Made by a program: the position numbers and the translations under genes. Of a stretch of 64,000 bases of DNA, positions 17,199 through 25,867 are shown in pieces. Position 1 is the stretch's first letter, and every line of letters begins with the position of its first letter. The stretch lies in contig SAIW01000022.1 in the NCBI GenBank assembly GCA_004028795.1, positions 21,370 to 85,369 of the forward strand, in the 5' to 3' direction. Source of the DNA: Chitinophagaceae bacterium. GTDB taxonomy: Bacteria; Bacteroidota; Bacteroidia; Chitinophagales; Chitinophagaceae. The notes under the pieces were generated by a model. The model saw only the letters and a program-made list of their open reading frames with translations. It had not been told where the DNA came from and did no database searches.

Positions 17199-18149
17199 AT
17201 GAAGAAATTCTGTATTATTCTCTTTTTGCTATCACTACATTCTATTGCTAAATCTCAAACAATTAATAAATTTTATGATTTGAACTGGAAAGAAACTGAT
17301 GCAGCACATGCAAGATTTTTTTCGGAAGTAAAGAAAACAGACAGTGGTTGGCACAGAGCTGATTATTTTTTACATGAAGAAAATAATATTCAAATGGATG
17401 GTACTTATTTAGACAGTGCTTGTAAAATTGCCAACGGTATTTTTTATTACTTCCATTATAATAAAAAAATCAGTATGTACGGTCGCTACGTAAACGGTAA
17501 AAAAGAAGGGCTGTGGCTGTCTTATTATAAAAATGGAGTAATGAAAGATTCTTCAACATATAAATCAGGTGGAAAAATCGGAACATCTCAAAGCTGGTAT
17601 CCGAATGGAAACCCAAAAGATTCAATTGTTATAGGCGAAAGTTTAGCAACCAATGTTACATGGTTTGATAATGGTCAATTATCTTCTGCGGGCAGAACAA
17701 ATAATAAAGATAAAATGGTTGGTGTTTGGCAGTTTTATCATATCAACGGAAAGCTTGCGTCTAAAGAAGTATATGATATTGATGGTTTTTTAAAAACTAA
17801 AAATTATTATGATGAAAGTGGTAATGAAGTTGATACTTCAAGAAAAAATAAAGCAGCAGAATTTCCGGGCGGAATTAAAGCATGGCAAAAATATTTAGGT
17901 AATAAATTATATTTTCCACCCAATGTACAGATTACAAACTCAGATCAAGCTGCAGTTATGGTAGAGTTTGTAATAAATGAAGAAGGTAAAGTTGAGTATG
18001 CCAATACAGTAGTTCCTTTTTACAGAATTTTCAACGATATTGCTGAAAGTGTTATCCTGCGGTCACCTAAATGGCAACCGGCTATCGAACATAACAGAAG
18101 AGTTAAGTTTTATTTCACACAAGGAGTTACTTTTGCTCAAACAGAATAA
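17199..18149 (+). CDS. Secreted MORN/YwqK-repeat protein with TonB C-terminal-like domain
   Basis: A 316-residue protein with a signal peptide (to about 20, SIAKSQ). Residues about 90-215 contain repeated MORN/YwqK-type strands: GRYVNGKKEGLWLSYYKNG, TYKSGGKIGTSQSWYPNG, and VGVWQFYHINGKLASKE. Residues about 225-315 (EFPGGIKAWQKYL...VMVEFVINEEGKVEYANTV) match the TonB C-terminal fold often found at the end of Bacteroidota secreted proteins. The function is unknown; peptidoglycan or protein contacts at the outer membrane are plausible. It is 3 bp from the next gene, so it is co-transcribed with it. Confidence 0.75.
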   Translation: MKKFCIILFLLSLHSIAKSQTINKFYDLNWKETDAAHARFFSEVKKTDSGWHRADYFLHEENNIQMDGTYLDSACKIANGIFYYFHYNKKISMYGRYVNGKKEGLWLSYYKNGVMKDSSTYKSGGKIGTSQSWYPNGNPKDSIVIGESLATNVTWFDNGQLSSAGRTNNKDKMVGVWQFYHINGKLASKEVYDIDGFLKTKNYYDESGNEVDTSRKNKAAEFPGGIKAWQKYLGNKLYFPPNVQITNSDQAAVMVEFVINEEGKVEYANTVVPFYRIFNDIAESVILRSPKWQPAIEHNRRVKFYFTQGVTFAQTE

Positions 18150-18152
18150 AGC

Positions 18153-18731
18153 ATGAATAAAGGCAAATTAATCTTAATGTTGGCTTTAGTTTTTCTCTTT
18201 TTTTCTTCCAATGCTCAAATCAAACGTTTAGATACATTGGCTCAATTGGGTAAAAGCGGTTACAGGGTGTATACTTCTAATAAAAGCAATGAAAAAAACG
18301 CTGTGAATATTAAATTAGTTGGTTTTGAAAGTGAAGCAAGAGATTTAGATTTTGTTGTTGAAGGGAAAATAAAATCTATAGCAGTGGAAGATTTTAATAA
18401 TGACGGTTTTCCTGATTTATTATTGTTTGTTTATAGCGGAACCGATTTTTCTAAAGTAAATGTATTTGGCATTGCATCAGAGGAAAACAAAAGATGTGTA
18501 CCCATTTTTTTCCCCGATATAAGAGACGATGCTAAACTAAGAGTTGGATATAATGGGCACGATGAGTTTACTATCATTGAAGGAAACCTGTTCAGAAAAT
18601 TTCCTGTGTACAATCCTGATAATTTAAACAGCCCGCCAACTGATGTTAAAAGAAATATTCAATACAGAGTAGTAAAAAGCGATAAAGGAGCTTATAAATT
18701 TCAGGTGGTAAGAACGTATGAGTCTAAATAA
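18153..18731 (+). CDS. Secreted protein with FG-GAP/VCBS-like calcium motif
   Basis: A 192-residue protein with a signal peptide (to about 22, LFFSSNAQ). The segment VEDFNNDGFPDLLLFVYSG has the DxNxDGxxD calcium-loop pattern of FG-GAP/VCBS propeller blades, but only one blade is evident. It follows the MORN protein by 3 bp, and its stop overlaps the end of convergent purD by 8 bp. The function is unknown. Confidence 0.65.
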   Translation: MNKGKLILMLALVFLFFSSNAQIKRLDTLAQLGKSGYRVYTSNKSNEKNAVNIKLVGFESEARDLDFVVEGKIKSIAVEDFNNDGFPDLLLFVYSGTDFSKVNVFGIASEENKRCVPIFFPDIRDDAKLRVGYNGHDEFTIIEGNLFRKFPVYNPDNLNSPPTDVKRNIQYRVVKSDKGAYKFQVVRTYESK

Positions 18732-20013
18732 GCTTACTAAACTCATAACCGATATCTCTTCTGTAATACATTCCTTCAAAACTAATTTGCTCTAATATTT
18801 TTTTAGATTGATTAACGGCTGCTGTTAATGTATTGCCCTGCGATGTTACTGCTAATACTCTTCCGCCATTAGTTACAATATTGCCTGCTTCATCTTGTTT
18901 GGTTCCTGCATGAAAAACAATAGCCTCCCCTGACCCCTCCGAAAGAGGGGGAATGGTAATGACTTTGTTTTTTTCATAACTGCCGGGGTAACCTCCGCTA
19001 ACTGCCATTACAGTTGCAAAACATCCATCGTTATAAGCAATATTTACATCTTCTAAAGTGCCGTTATCCATGGCTGCAAATAAACCGACAATATCAGTAT
19101 ATAATCTTGGCATCACTACTTCCGTTTCAGGGTCGCCCATTCTGCAGTTATATTCAATTACAAAAGGTTTTCCTTCTACATTAATCAATCCGAAAAATAT
19201 AAATCCGTTATAAATTAATTCTTCTTTATACAATCCGTTTACAGTTGGCTTAATAATAGTTTCTTCTACTTCATGCATAAACGCATCATTCATAAATGGA
19301 ACAGGTGTTACACAACCCATGCCTCCTGTATTCAAACCCGTATCGCCTTCACCAATGCGTTTATAATCTTTTGCATGACCGATAATCTGATAATCTTTTC
19401 CATTCGTTAAAACAAATACACTTACCTCAATACCGGGTAAAAATTGTTCAATAACCACTTTACTACTTGCATCACCAAATTGTTTATTAATAATCATTTC
19501 TTCAAAAACCTGTAACGCTTCTTCATGTGTTGCTGCAATTACAACTCCTTTACCGGCAGCTAATCCATCTGCTTTTAAAACAATCGGTAAACTATGTTGC
19601 TGAATGTATTGTTTACCATCTTCAAAATTATCTTTAGTAAATTCTGCATACGCTGCTGTCGGAATCTGATGCCTTTGCATGAATTTTTTTGAGAAAGCTT
19701 TACTGCCCTCTAATTGAGCAGCTTCTTTACTTGGCCCAACTACAAAACCATTCCATTCACTGTTGGTTAAATAATCATAAATACCTTTTACTAAAGGCTC
19801 CTCGGGGCCTACAACAACAATACTTATTTTATTGTCAATGCTGAATTGTTTAATGCTCTCAAAGTCAAGTATATCCAGCATTACATTCGTTCCGCATTCT
19901 GCAGTACCAGGATTACCGGGAGCAATAAATAAATTATCGCAATGATAGCTTTGTTTTATTTTCCATGCCAATGCATGCTCACGACCGCCATTGCCAAGTA
20001 GTAAAATGTTCAT
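18724..20013 (-). CDS. purD: Phosphoribosylamine-glycine ligase
   Basis: A 429-residue ATP-grasp enzyme of purine synthesis (PRA + glycine + ATP to GAR). The N-terminal MNILLLGNGGREHALAWKI, the ATP-grasp core IVLKADGLAAGKGVVIA, and the GGMGCVTPVPF and CRMGDPETEVVMPRL motifs are all present. Residues about 352-365 (TIPPLSEGSGEA) come from a GC-rich hairpin element of the same family as in leuS. The frame is intact. It is convergent with the upstream-annotated secreted gene. Confidence 0.97.
   Translation of the reverse strand: MNILLLGNGGREHALAWKIKQSYHCDNLFIAPGNPGTAECGTNVMLDILDFESIKQFSIDNKISIVVVGPEEPLVKGIYDYLTNSEWNGFVVGPSKEAAQLEGSKAFSKKFMQRHQIPTAAYAEFTKDNFEDGKQYIQQHSLPIVLKADGLAAGKGVVIAATHEEALQVFEEMIINKQFGDASSKVVIEQFLPGIEVSVFVLTNGKDYQIIGHAKDYKRIGEGDTGLNTGGMGCVTPVPFMNDAFMHEVEETIIKPTVNGLYKEELIYNGFIFFGLINVEGKPFVIEYNCRMGDPETEVVMPRLYTDIVGLFAAMDNGTLEDVNIAYNDGCFATVMAVSGGYPGSYEKNKVITIPPLSEGSGEAIVFHAGTKQDEAGNIVTNGGRVLAVTSQGNTLTAAVNQSKKILEQISFEGMYYRRDIGYEFSKLI
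18934..18950. repeat. GC-rich hairpin element inside purD
   Basis: The arms CCCCTC and GAGGGG surround CGAAA, preceded by GCCTCCCCTGA. It reads in-frame as PPLSEGSGEA and parallels PSPSERAGGEA in leuS (977-995). Confidence 0.65.
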
Positions 20014-20046
20014 GGCTGCGAAAGTATAACTGCTTGTGAAATTTTA

Positions 20047-21534
20047 CTAAGAAGTTTTTGTATCGTTAATATAACTTTTTTCAGGAATTTTTCTTGCCAC
20101 CAAAATATACACTATAAAAAATGCCACTAATATTTTTATGAATAGCCAGAAATAAGCAGCACCTGTAAATTTTGAAAAGAAACCACCGGCTGCAATATTT
20201 CCGTTAATGTAGGCAACAAATAAATTGCCTGCTGCAATACCTAATAAATATAAAGCAGACATAGTGCTTTTCATGGATGCGGGAGAATGCGTATAAGCAT
20301 ATTCTAAACAGGTTACAGAAACCAAAATTTCAGCAACTGCTAAAATAAAATAAGCTATTATTTGATAGCCTACAAAAGGAGTTTTACCGGCATCAATATG
20401 CTCTTGTAATAAAGCAATGATAATAAAACTTAATCCTGTTAGAAACAATCCGGCACCTATTTTACGTAGGGGTGTTGCTTCCAATCCAATCTTTTTCAAC
20501 AAAGGAAAAATGCCATAAGTACAAACAGGAATCATGGAGATTAAAAACAATGGATTGAATGTTTGAATTTGTTCCGGTAATAATTGAATGCCGAAAATAT
20601 GCCTGTCTAATTTCTTGGCTTGTAAAACCCATTCAGATAAATTCTGATCCCACAATGCCCAGAAAACCGGGGTAAATGCAAACACTGCTAAAACTCTTAA
20701 AACAGCCTGAATACCATCAATTGATTGCGGCGAAAACTTTTCTTCAACAGCCTGCCAAACAGTTTTGCCATTTCGATTAGAAAATAATTTTATCAATGCA
20801 TAGAAAAGTATGCTAACAAAATTTTCTTTTTTAATACCTGTTGGAGGCACACGAACATATTTCTTTCTTCCCAACCAAAATATAATTGTAGCAATACACA
20901 TTAAAAAGCCCGGAATACCAAATGCCCATTCAGGTCCGTATTTGTTATAAATAATCGGAATTAATGCGGTTGATACAACAGAGCCGGAGTTAATGCTGAA
21001 ATAAAACCAACCATAAACTTTATCTAATAAATGCTGATTTGATTTATCGAATTGATCTCCAACATTTGCAGATACACAAGATTTTATTCCACCCGCAGCA
21101 ATGGCAATTATAATTAATCCGAAAGTGAACATACTTAAATTATGTGTAGATGTTGCCAACACAAGGTTGCCTATTGCATACACAATAGAAATGTATAATA
21201 TTACTTTATACTTACCGAAAAACCAATCTGCTGCAAGCCCTCCGATTAATGGCATAAAGTAGGCAAACACAACAAACAAATGGTTTAACTCGTTGGATTT
21301 TGCTTCTGCAATAGTTGCCAATGCAGGATTACCTGAAGGATTAAAAAATTGAGCAACCAAAAATGTTGGCATTATGGCTCTTATAGCGTAAAAGCTAAAA
21401 CGTTCAGCAGCTTCGTTTCCGATTATAAAAGGAACAGATTTAGGTAATAAGCTTTTTTTAGTTTCCGTTTTTGTTGGCTCCATTTGGTTGGGGTTTGAAT
21501 TTTTAAAGATATTGGAAAATGATTTTGAAAACAT
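20047..21534 (-). CDS. POT/PTR-family peptide transporter
   Basis: A 495-residue MFS transporter that imports di- and tripeptides with protons. It has the POT features: FIIGNEAAERFSFYAIRAIM in helix 1, with a variant ERFSFY motif; AAGGIKSCVSANVGDQFDKS between helices 4 and 5; and GWFYFSINSGS. About 13-14 hydrophobic segments are visible. The ATG at 21483 (MEPTKTETKK) is a plausible alternative start, since the 17 residues before it are not typical. It is divergent from an oligopeptide transporter (OPT) gene across a 46-bp gap, so peptide uptake genes are paired here. Confidence 0.9.
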   Translation of the reverse strand: MFSKSFSNIFKNSNPNQMEPTKTETKKSLLPKSVPFIIGNEAAERFSFYAIRAIMPTFLVAQFFNPSGNPALATIAEAKSNELNHLFVVFAYFMPLIGGLAADWFFGKYKVILYISIVYAIGNLVLATSTHNLSMFTFGLIIIAIAAGGIKSCVSANVGDQFDKSNQHLLDKVYGWFYFSINSGSVVSTALIPIIYNKYGPEWAFGIPGFLMCIATIIFWLGRKKYVRVPPTGIKKENFVSILFYALIKLFSNRNGKTVWQAVEEKFSPQSIDGIQAVLRVLAVFAFTPVFWALWDQNLSEWVLQAKKLDRHIFGIQLLPEQIQTFNPLFLISMIPVCTYGIFPLLKKIGLEATPLRKIGAGLFLTGLSFIIIALLQEHIDAGKTPFVGYQIIAYFILAVAEILVSVTCLEYAYTHSPASMKSTMSALYLLGIAAGNLFVAYINGNIAAGGFFSKFTGAAYFWLFIKILVAFFIVYILVARKIPEKSYINDTKTS

Positions 21535-21580
21535 TTTTTCAAACAGCTAATAACCTTATCTTGTCAAAAAAACATACACA

Positions 21581-23641
21581 ATGCAGGAAGAGAAAAAGTT
21601 TCAGCCGTTTATTGCACCTGAAGTAAAAATGAAAGAGTTTACTTTTAAAGCGGTATTAACGGGTTGTATTTTCGGAATTATATTCGGTGCAGCAACTGTT
21701 TATCTGGCATTAAAAGCAGGGCTTACTGTTTCAGCTTCCATTCCCATTGCAGTGATGAGTATTTTATTGGGAAAGATTTTTTTAAAGACAACTATTCTTG
21801 AAAACAATATTATTCAAACAACAGGTTCTGCCAGTGAAAGTATTGCAGCAGGTGTTGTGTTTACATTACCCGGTTTTTTGTTTTTAACAGACCCTGCCAG
21901 TGCCAGTTTTTTTAATTACTTAACTATTTTAATCATCTCCATATTCGGGGGTATTTTAGGAACATTAATGATGATTCCTTTAAGGCGTTCATTAATTGTA
22001 AAAGAACACGCTACGCTTCCTTACCCTGAAGGAACAGCCTGTGCAAGTGTTTTAAAAGCAGGAGAGAAAGGTGGCGATTTAGCAAAAACGGCTGTATTGG
22101 GTGTGGTGTTTGCCTTTGGTTATGCCATCTTCCAAAAAATATTTCATGTAATTGCAGAAGTGCCTTTTTGGGCTACTAAACAAGCCAATAAATATTTTCC
22201 TTCAGCCAAAATAAGCGGTGAAATAACACCGGAGTATATGGGTGTGGGTTATATCATCGGGCCAAAAATCGCAGGTGTATTGGTGGCCGGTGGTGTACTA
22301 AGTTGGTTTGTGTTTATTCCCTTAATGGCTGCATTGGTGCCGGCAGATGCTATTGCACAACAATTACATACGTTGGGTTATTTAAAAGATTTGGCAGTTG
22401 CAGGCGGTAAAGGCGGATGGAACCCTGCAACACATACTTTCAATGATTACTCGGCAGCAGTATATTTTGCATACATCAGGCAAATTGGTGCAGGTGCAGT
22501 TGCAGCAGGTGGTTTCATTACTTTATTCAAAACCATTCCAACCATCATTTCCTCTTTTAAAGGCAGCATCGGTTCTTTAAAGAAAGAAGGAGAAACAGTA
22601 ACGGAGGTTGCAAGAACAGAAAGAGATTTATCTATTAAAATTGTTGGTATTGGAAGTTTAGCATTGGTATTATTAATGGCTGTGCTTCCCAACATACCCG
22701 GTGATAGCATCGGCAGTAAATTATTGGTTGGCGTTTTGGTTTTAATATTCGGGGCATTCTTTGTTACGGTAGCATCAAGAATAGTTGGTTTAATCGGTTC
22801 ATCCAACAGTCCGGTAAGTGGTATGACTATTGCCACTTTAATGGGCACCTGTTTAGTATTTATTGCTGTTGGCTGGACGGGTAAAGTATTTGAACCGATG
22901 GCATTGGTTGTTGGCGGAATGATATGCGTAGCGGCATCAACAGCAGGAGCAACATCACAGGATTTAAAAACAGGTTACTTGGTTGGAGCTACACCGAAAT
23001 ATCAACAATATTCTTTATTTATCGGTGTAATAGCAGCATCATTAGCAGTGGGTATTACTGTTAAAATTTTAGATACACCAACCGCAGAAATGTTGAAACA
23101 AGGCATTCAACATGCTATCGGTACAGAAAAATATCCTGCCCCGCAAGGCACATTAATGGCAACATTAATCAAGGGAATTTTATCATTTAATCTGGATTGG
23201 AAATTTGTGATAGCAGGTGCTTGTATTGCAATAGTGATGGAGCTTTGCGGAATTAAAGCATTGAGTTTTGCCATTGGTATTTACTTACCGTTGAGTACTA
23301 CATTACCGATATTTATTGGTGGAGCTATACGTGGTTTGGTTGACTGGAAGAAAAAGAAAAAAGGGGAAGTCACCAATCATGAAGAAGAAGATTTAGGCAA
23401 AGGAAATTTATTCTCAACAGGCTTGGTTGCGGGTGGTGCATTAGCCGGTGTTGTTGTGGCTTTATTATCTGTGAATGAAAAAATAAACAGCACTATCAAT
23501 AGCTGGAGTGCTGAACATAAACTATCAGAATGGTTGGGTGGAGAAAGCAATTACTTTTTATTAGGAGCTGTTTTCTTTTTGTTGATGGGAGCTGTTTTAT
23601 ATAAAATGGCTATGAAGAAAAATGATACAGTTACCGTATAG
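21581..23641 (+). CDS. OPT-family oligopeptide transporter
   Basis: A 686-residue membrane protein with about 14-16 predicted membrane segments. N-terminal features typical of bacterial OPT proteins include KEFTFKAVLTGCIFGIIFGA, NNIIQTTGSASESIAAGVVF and TLPYPEGTACASVLKAGEKG. Proton-coupled import of oligopeptides is the family role; some members carry metal chelates. Its stop overlaps the end of the convergent glycosyltransferase gene by 11 bp. Confidence 0.92.
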   Translation: MQEEKKFQPFIAPEVKMKEFTFKAVLTGCIFGIIFGAATVYLALKAGLTVSASIPIAVMSILLGKIFLKTTILENNIIQTTGSASESIAAGVVFTLPGFLFLTDPASASFFNYLTILIISIFGGILGTLMMIPLRRSLIVKEHATLPYPEGTACASVLKAGEKGGDLAKTAVLGVVFAFGYAIFQKIFHVIAEVPFWATKQANKYFPSAKISGEITPEYMGVGYIIGPKIAGVLVAGGVLSWFVFIPLMAALVPADAIAQQLHTLGYLKDLAVAGGKGGWNPATHTFNDYSAAVYFAYIRQIGAGAVAAGGFITLFKTIPTIISSFKGSIGSLKKEGETVTEVARTERDLSIKIVGIGSLALVLLMAVLPNIPGDSIGSKLLVGVLVLIFGAFFVTVASRIVGLIGSSNSPVSGMTIATLMGTCLVFIAVGWTGKVFEPMALVVGGMICVAASTAGATSQDLKTGYLVGATPKYQQYSLFIGVIAASLAVGITVKILDTPTAEMLKQGIQHAIGTEKYPAPQGTLMATLIKGILSFNLDWKFVIAGACIAIVMELCGIKALSFAIGIYLPLSTTLPIFIGGAIRGLVDWKKKKKGEVTNHEEEDLGKGNLFSTGLVAGGALAGVVVALLSVNEKINSTINSWSAEHKLSEWLGGESNYFLLGAVFFLLMGAVLYKMAMKKNDTVTV

Positions 23642-24722
23642 CTAAGCCTTTATTATAAATCTCAATGCATTGATGATAATAAGCTTCTGCTGAATAATAT
23701 TTATTAAATGAGCTTTTCAATTTTATGGAAAGCTCATTTTTATTTTGCTGCAATAAAGAATTGATTTGAGTCATCCATTCTGTAATGTTGAAATTATCAA
23801 TAATACATTCAGGTAAATCATTAATAATTTGATGAACAACTTCTCCTGTTTGATATGTTAAGAAAGGTAAACCCAGCATCATATATTCAATTAAAACCAA
23901 AGGGCCGCTTTCAGATTTTGCAGTATGTATGGCTAAATGAAAATTATTCAATATTGCCTGAACATTATTACAATCATGAATAATTTTGATATGATTATTT
24001 AACTGCAACGCATTAATTTTTTCTTTAATACTGTTGCAATAATCTTTATCTGCTTCCTGCCCGATAATGGTTAGATGAACAGGCTTCGTGTTCTTCAGTT
24101 CATTCATCAAATCAATTGCGAATTCAATGTGCTTTGCTTTGCGAAAGTTAGCTACCAGCAAAAGTTTGATGCGTTCGTCATCTTCATCGAATAACTTTAC
24201 TGTTGCAGCATAATTCGGTATCACAATATTGGAAAGCAAAAACGTTTTTTCAGCCGGCATTTTTAATTTATACAAAGCCCAATCGTAAATAATTCTTGAT
24301 ACTGCAATTAAAATGGTTCTAGGATAGATAATACTTTGATCAATGCTTACACTTTGATCTGTTTCAATACTGCCGTAATGATGATGGAAGAATATTTTTT
24401 TATTCAGTGAAAATAATTTTGCTGCTAAAAAAACATAGCGGAGGTTATGCGTTGAATGTACATGCACAATATCGAAAGGTTTGCACCAATCAATCAAGCG
24501 TTTCATGTCTGATAAATTCCATTTTGATTTTCGGTTCAGTTCTTTGATTGCAATACCATCAAGTAGTTGTGCAGCTAATGGCCCTTTCAGTAAAGTAGTG
24601 ATAACAGTTACTGTATGTCCGTTAATAAATAAAATATTTGATAGTGTAATCAATACTCTTTCAGCACCGCCGGGTTCAAGCGTATCAATTATTTGAACAA
24701 CAGAAAGTTTTTTATCACTCAT
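23631..24722 (-). CDS. Family 4 glycosyltransferase
   Basis: A 363-residue GT-B enzyme. The N-terminal VVQIIDTLEPGGAERVLITL is the usual GT4 donor-domain start, FDIVHVHSTHNLRY follows, and the C-terminal nucleotide-sugar site is SESGPLVLIEYMMLGLPFLT (E-x7-E motif region). It has no signal peptide and should be cytoplasmic or membrane-associated. The sugar and acceptor are unknown. No other polysaccharide genes adjoin it. Confidence 0.9.
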   Translation of the reverse strand: MSDKKLSVVQIIDTLEPGGAERVLITLSNILFINGHTVTVITTLLKGPLAAQLLDGIAIKELNRKSKWNLSDMKRLIDWCKPFDIVHVHSTHNLRYVFLAAKLFSLNKKIFFHHHYGSIETDQSVSIDQSIIYPRTILIAVSRIIYDWALYKLKMPAEKTFLLSNIVIPNYAATVKLFDEDDERIKLLLVANFRKAKHIEFAIDLMNELKNTKPVHLTIIGQEADKDYCNSIKEKINALQLNNHIKIIHDCNNVQAILNNFHLAIHTAKSESGPLVLIEYMMLGLPFLTYQTGEVVHQIINDLPECIIDNFNITEWMTQINSLLQQNKNELSIKLKSSFNKYYSAEAYYHQCIEIYNKGLAIR

Positions 24723-24738
24723 TATAAGTAAAGAAAAT

Positions 24739-24769
24739 AAAAAAGCCTCTTTGTAATAAAGAGACTTTT
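24739..24769 (-). terminator. Terminator after the formamidase-like gene
   Basis: Arms of AAAAAGcCTCTTT and AAAGAGacTTTT with a five-base loop form a strong stem with a T-run in the minus direction. It separates this gene from the glycosyltransferase gene. Confidence 0.75.
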
Positions 24770-24784
24770 CAACAAAAACTATTT

Positions 24785-25834
24785 TTAGTTTTTTGTAAAA
24801 ATATTTTTAGGAAGCATTACATGCACACCTACATTACCATCAACCAATTGGGTAATATCTACATCTGCAGCTACACTGCAAAGCATGTAAGCATCTGCTT
24901 GAGATAATTTTTTTTCTTCTCTTAAATAGCTAATCATTTCACGAATGGCAATGCGGGTTGCAGCATTTAAATCTCTATCGCAACCCATTGTAATAACATG
25001 TGTAGCAGTTGCTGCTCTTGGCCAATGAATAGTTTTGCCTTTATGAACAATGAATTGCAGGTTACCGATTAATGATGTTTCTATTGCTGTTATATCAACT
25101 TCACCATTGCCTTGTGCAGCATGCCCATCGCCAATTTCAAACAATGCACCTTTAACATGAATTGGTAAAAAAAGAGAACTGCCTGCAACTAATTCTTTGT
25201 TGTCAAGATTCCCGCCATGAACCCAAGGTGGTGCACTGTTCCATTTGCCAACTTCTTTTGGCGGAGCTACACCCATACTTCCAAAGAAAGGGTGTAACGG
25301 AATAGAAATATTATCTGAAAAGTGACCAATCATTTTTTCTTTGTCCAAATTAATAATCATCATTTTGCGGTCAAATATTTCGTCAGATAAATAGCCATTC
25401 ACACCAATTGCATTATATCCGTAAGGGATAGCCAAATCAATTGAATTTATTTTTATTTCCAATATATCGCCGGGTTCTGCTTCTTCAATATAAATAGGTC
25501 CGGTTAAAACATGCCCGCCGGGCCCTCTGTCTTTTACAGTTTGTACTTCTCTTAATTCTTTTTCTACTTTATCTGCAGGAACACCTGCTGCTTCAAGCCT
25601 TTCAGGAGTTGAAGTTAAAAGTGTATGAACTTTTACATAATCGCCGGAATGAATACTTAATGCCGGTTTTGCTTCAGACCAATAGTTACCCCAAACAACT
25701 GTTGAAGGAGATGGAATTAATATGTATGGATTTTTATCAGTACCTGCTTTTTGTGCTGTTGCAGAAAAGAAAAATAAAAAAGAAAAAGCGATTGCTATTA
25801 TTCCTCCATTGTACAGTTTGAATTTGTATTTCAT
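24785..25834 (-). CDS. Secreted acetamidase/formamidase family protein
   Basis: A 349-residue protein with a signal peptide (to about 28, FFFSATAQ). The FmdA/AmdA fold is shown by RGPGGHVLTGPIYIEEAEPG, GDGHAAQGNGEVDITAIE (conserved metal/active-site loop) and ITMGCDRDLNAATRIAIREM. Family members hydrolyse formamide, acetamide or related amides to ammonia plus acid. The exported location is common in Bacteroidota and suggests a broader or different substrate. It lies 33 bp downstream of acs on the same strand, so release of acetate or formate may feed acs, but this is inference. Confidence 0.85.
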   Translation of the reverse strand: MKYKFKLYNGGIIAIAFSFLFFFSATAQKAGTDKNPYILIPSPSTVVWGNYWSEAKPALSIHSGDYVKVHTLLTSTPERLEAAGVPADKVEKELREVQTVKDRGPGGHVLTGPIYIEEAEPGDILEIKINSIDLAIPYGYNAIGVNGYLSDEIFDRKMMIINLDKEKMIGHFSDNISIPLHPFFGSMGVAPPKEVGKWNSAPPWVHGGNLDNKELVAGSSLFLPIHVKGALFEIGDGHAAQGNGEVDITAIETSLIGNLQFIVHKGKTIHWPRAATATHVITMGCDRDLNAATRIAIREMISYLREEKKLSQADAYMLCSVAADVDITQLVDGNVGVHVMLPKNIFTKN

Positions 25835-25867
25835 ACTCTTTATTTTATTGCATCACCAATATTTGTT

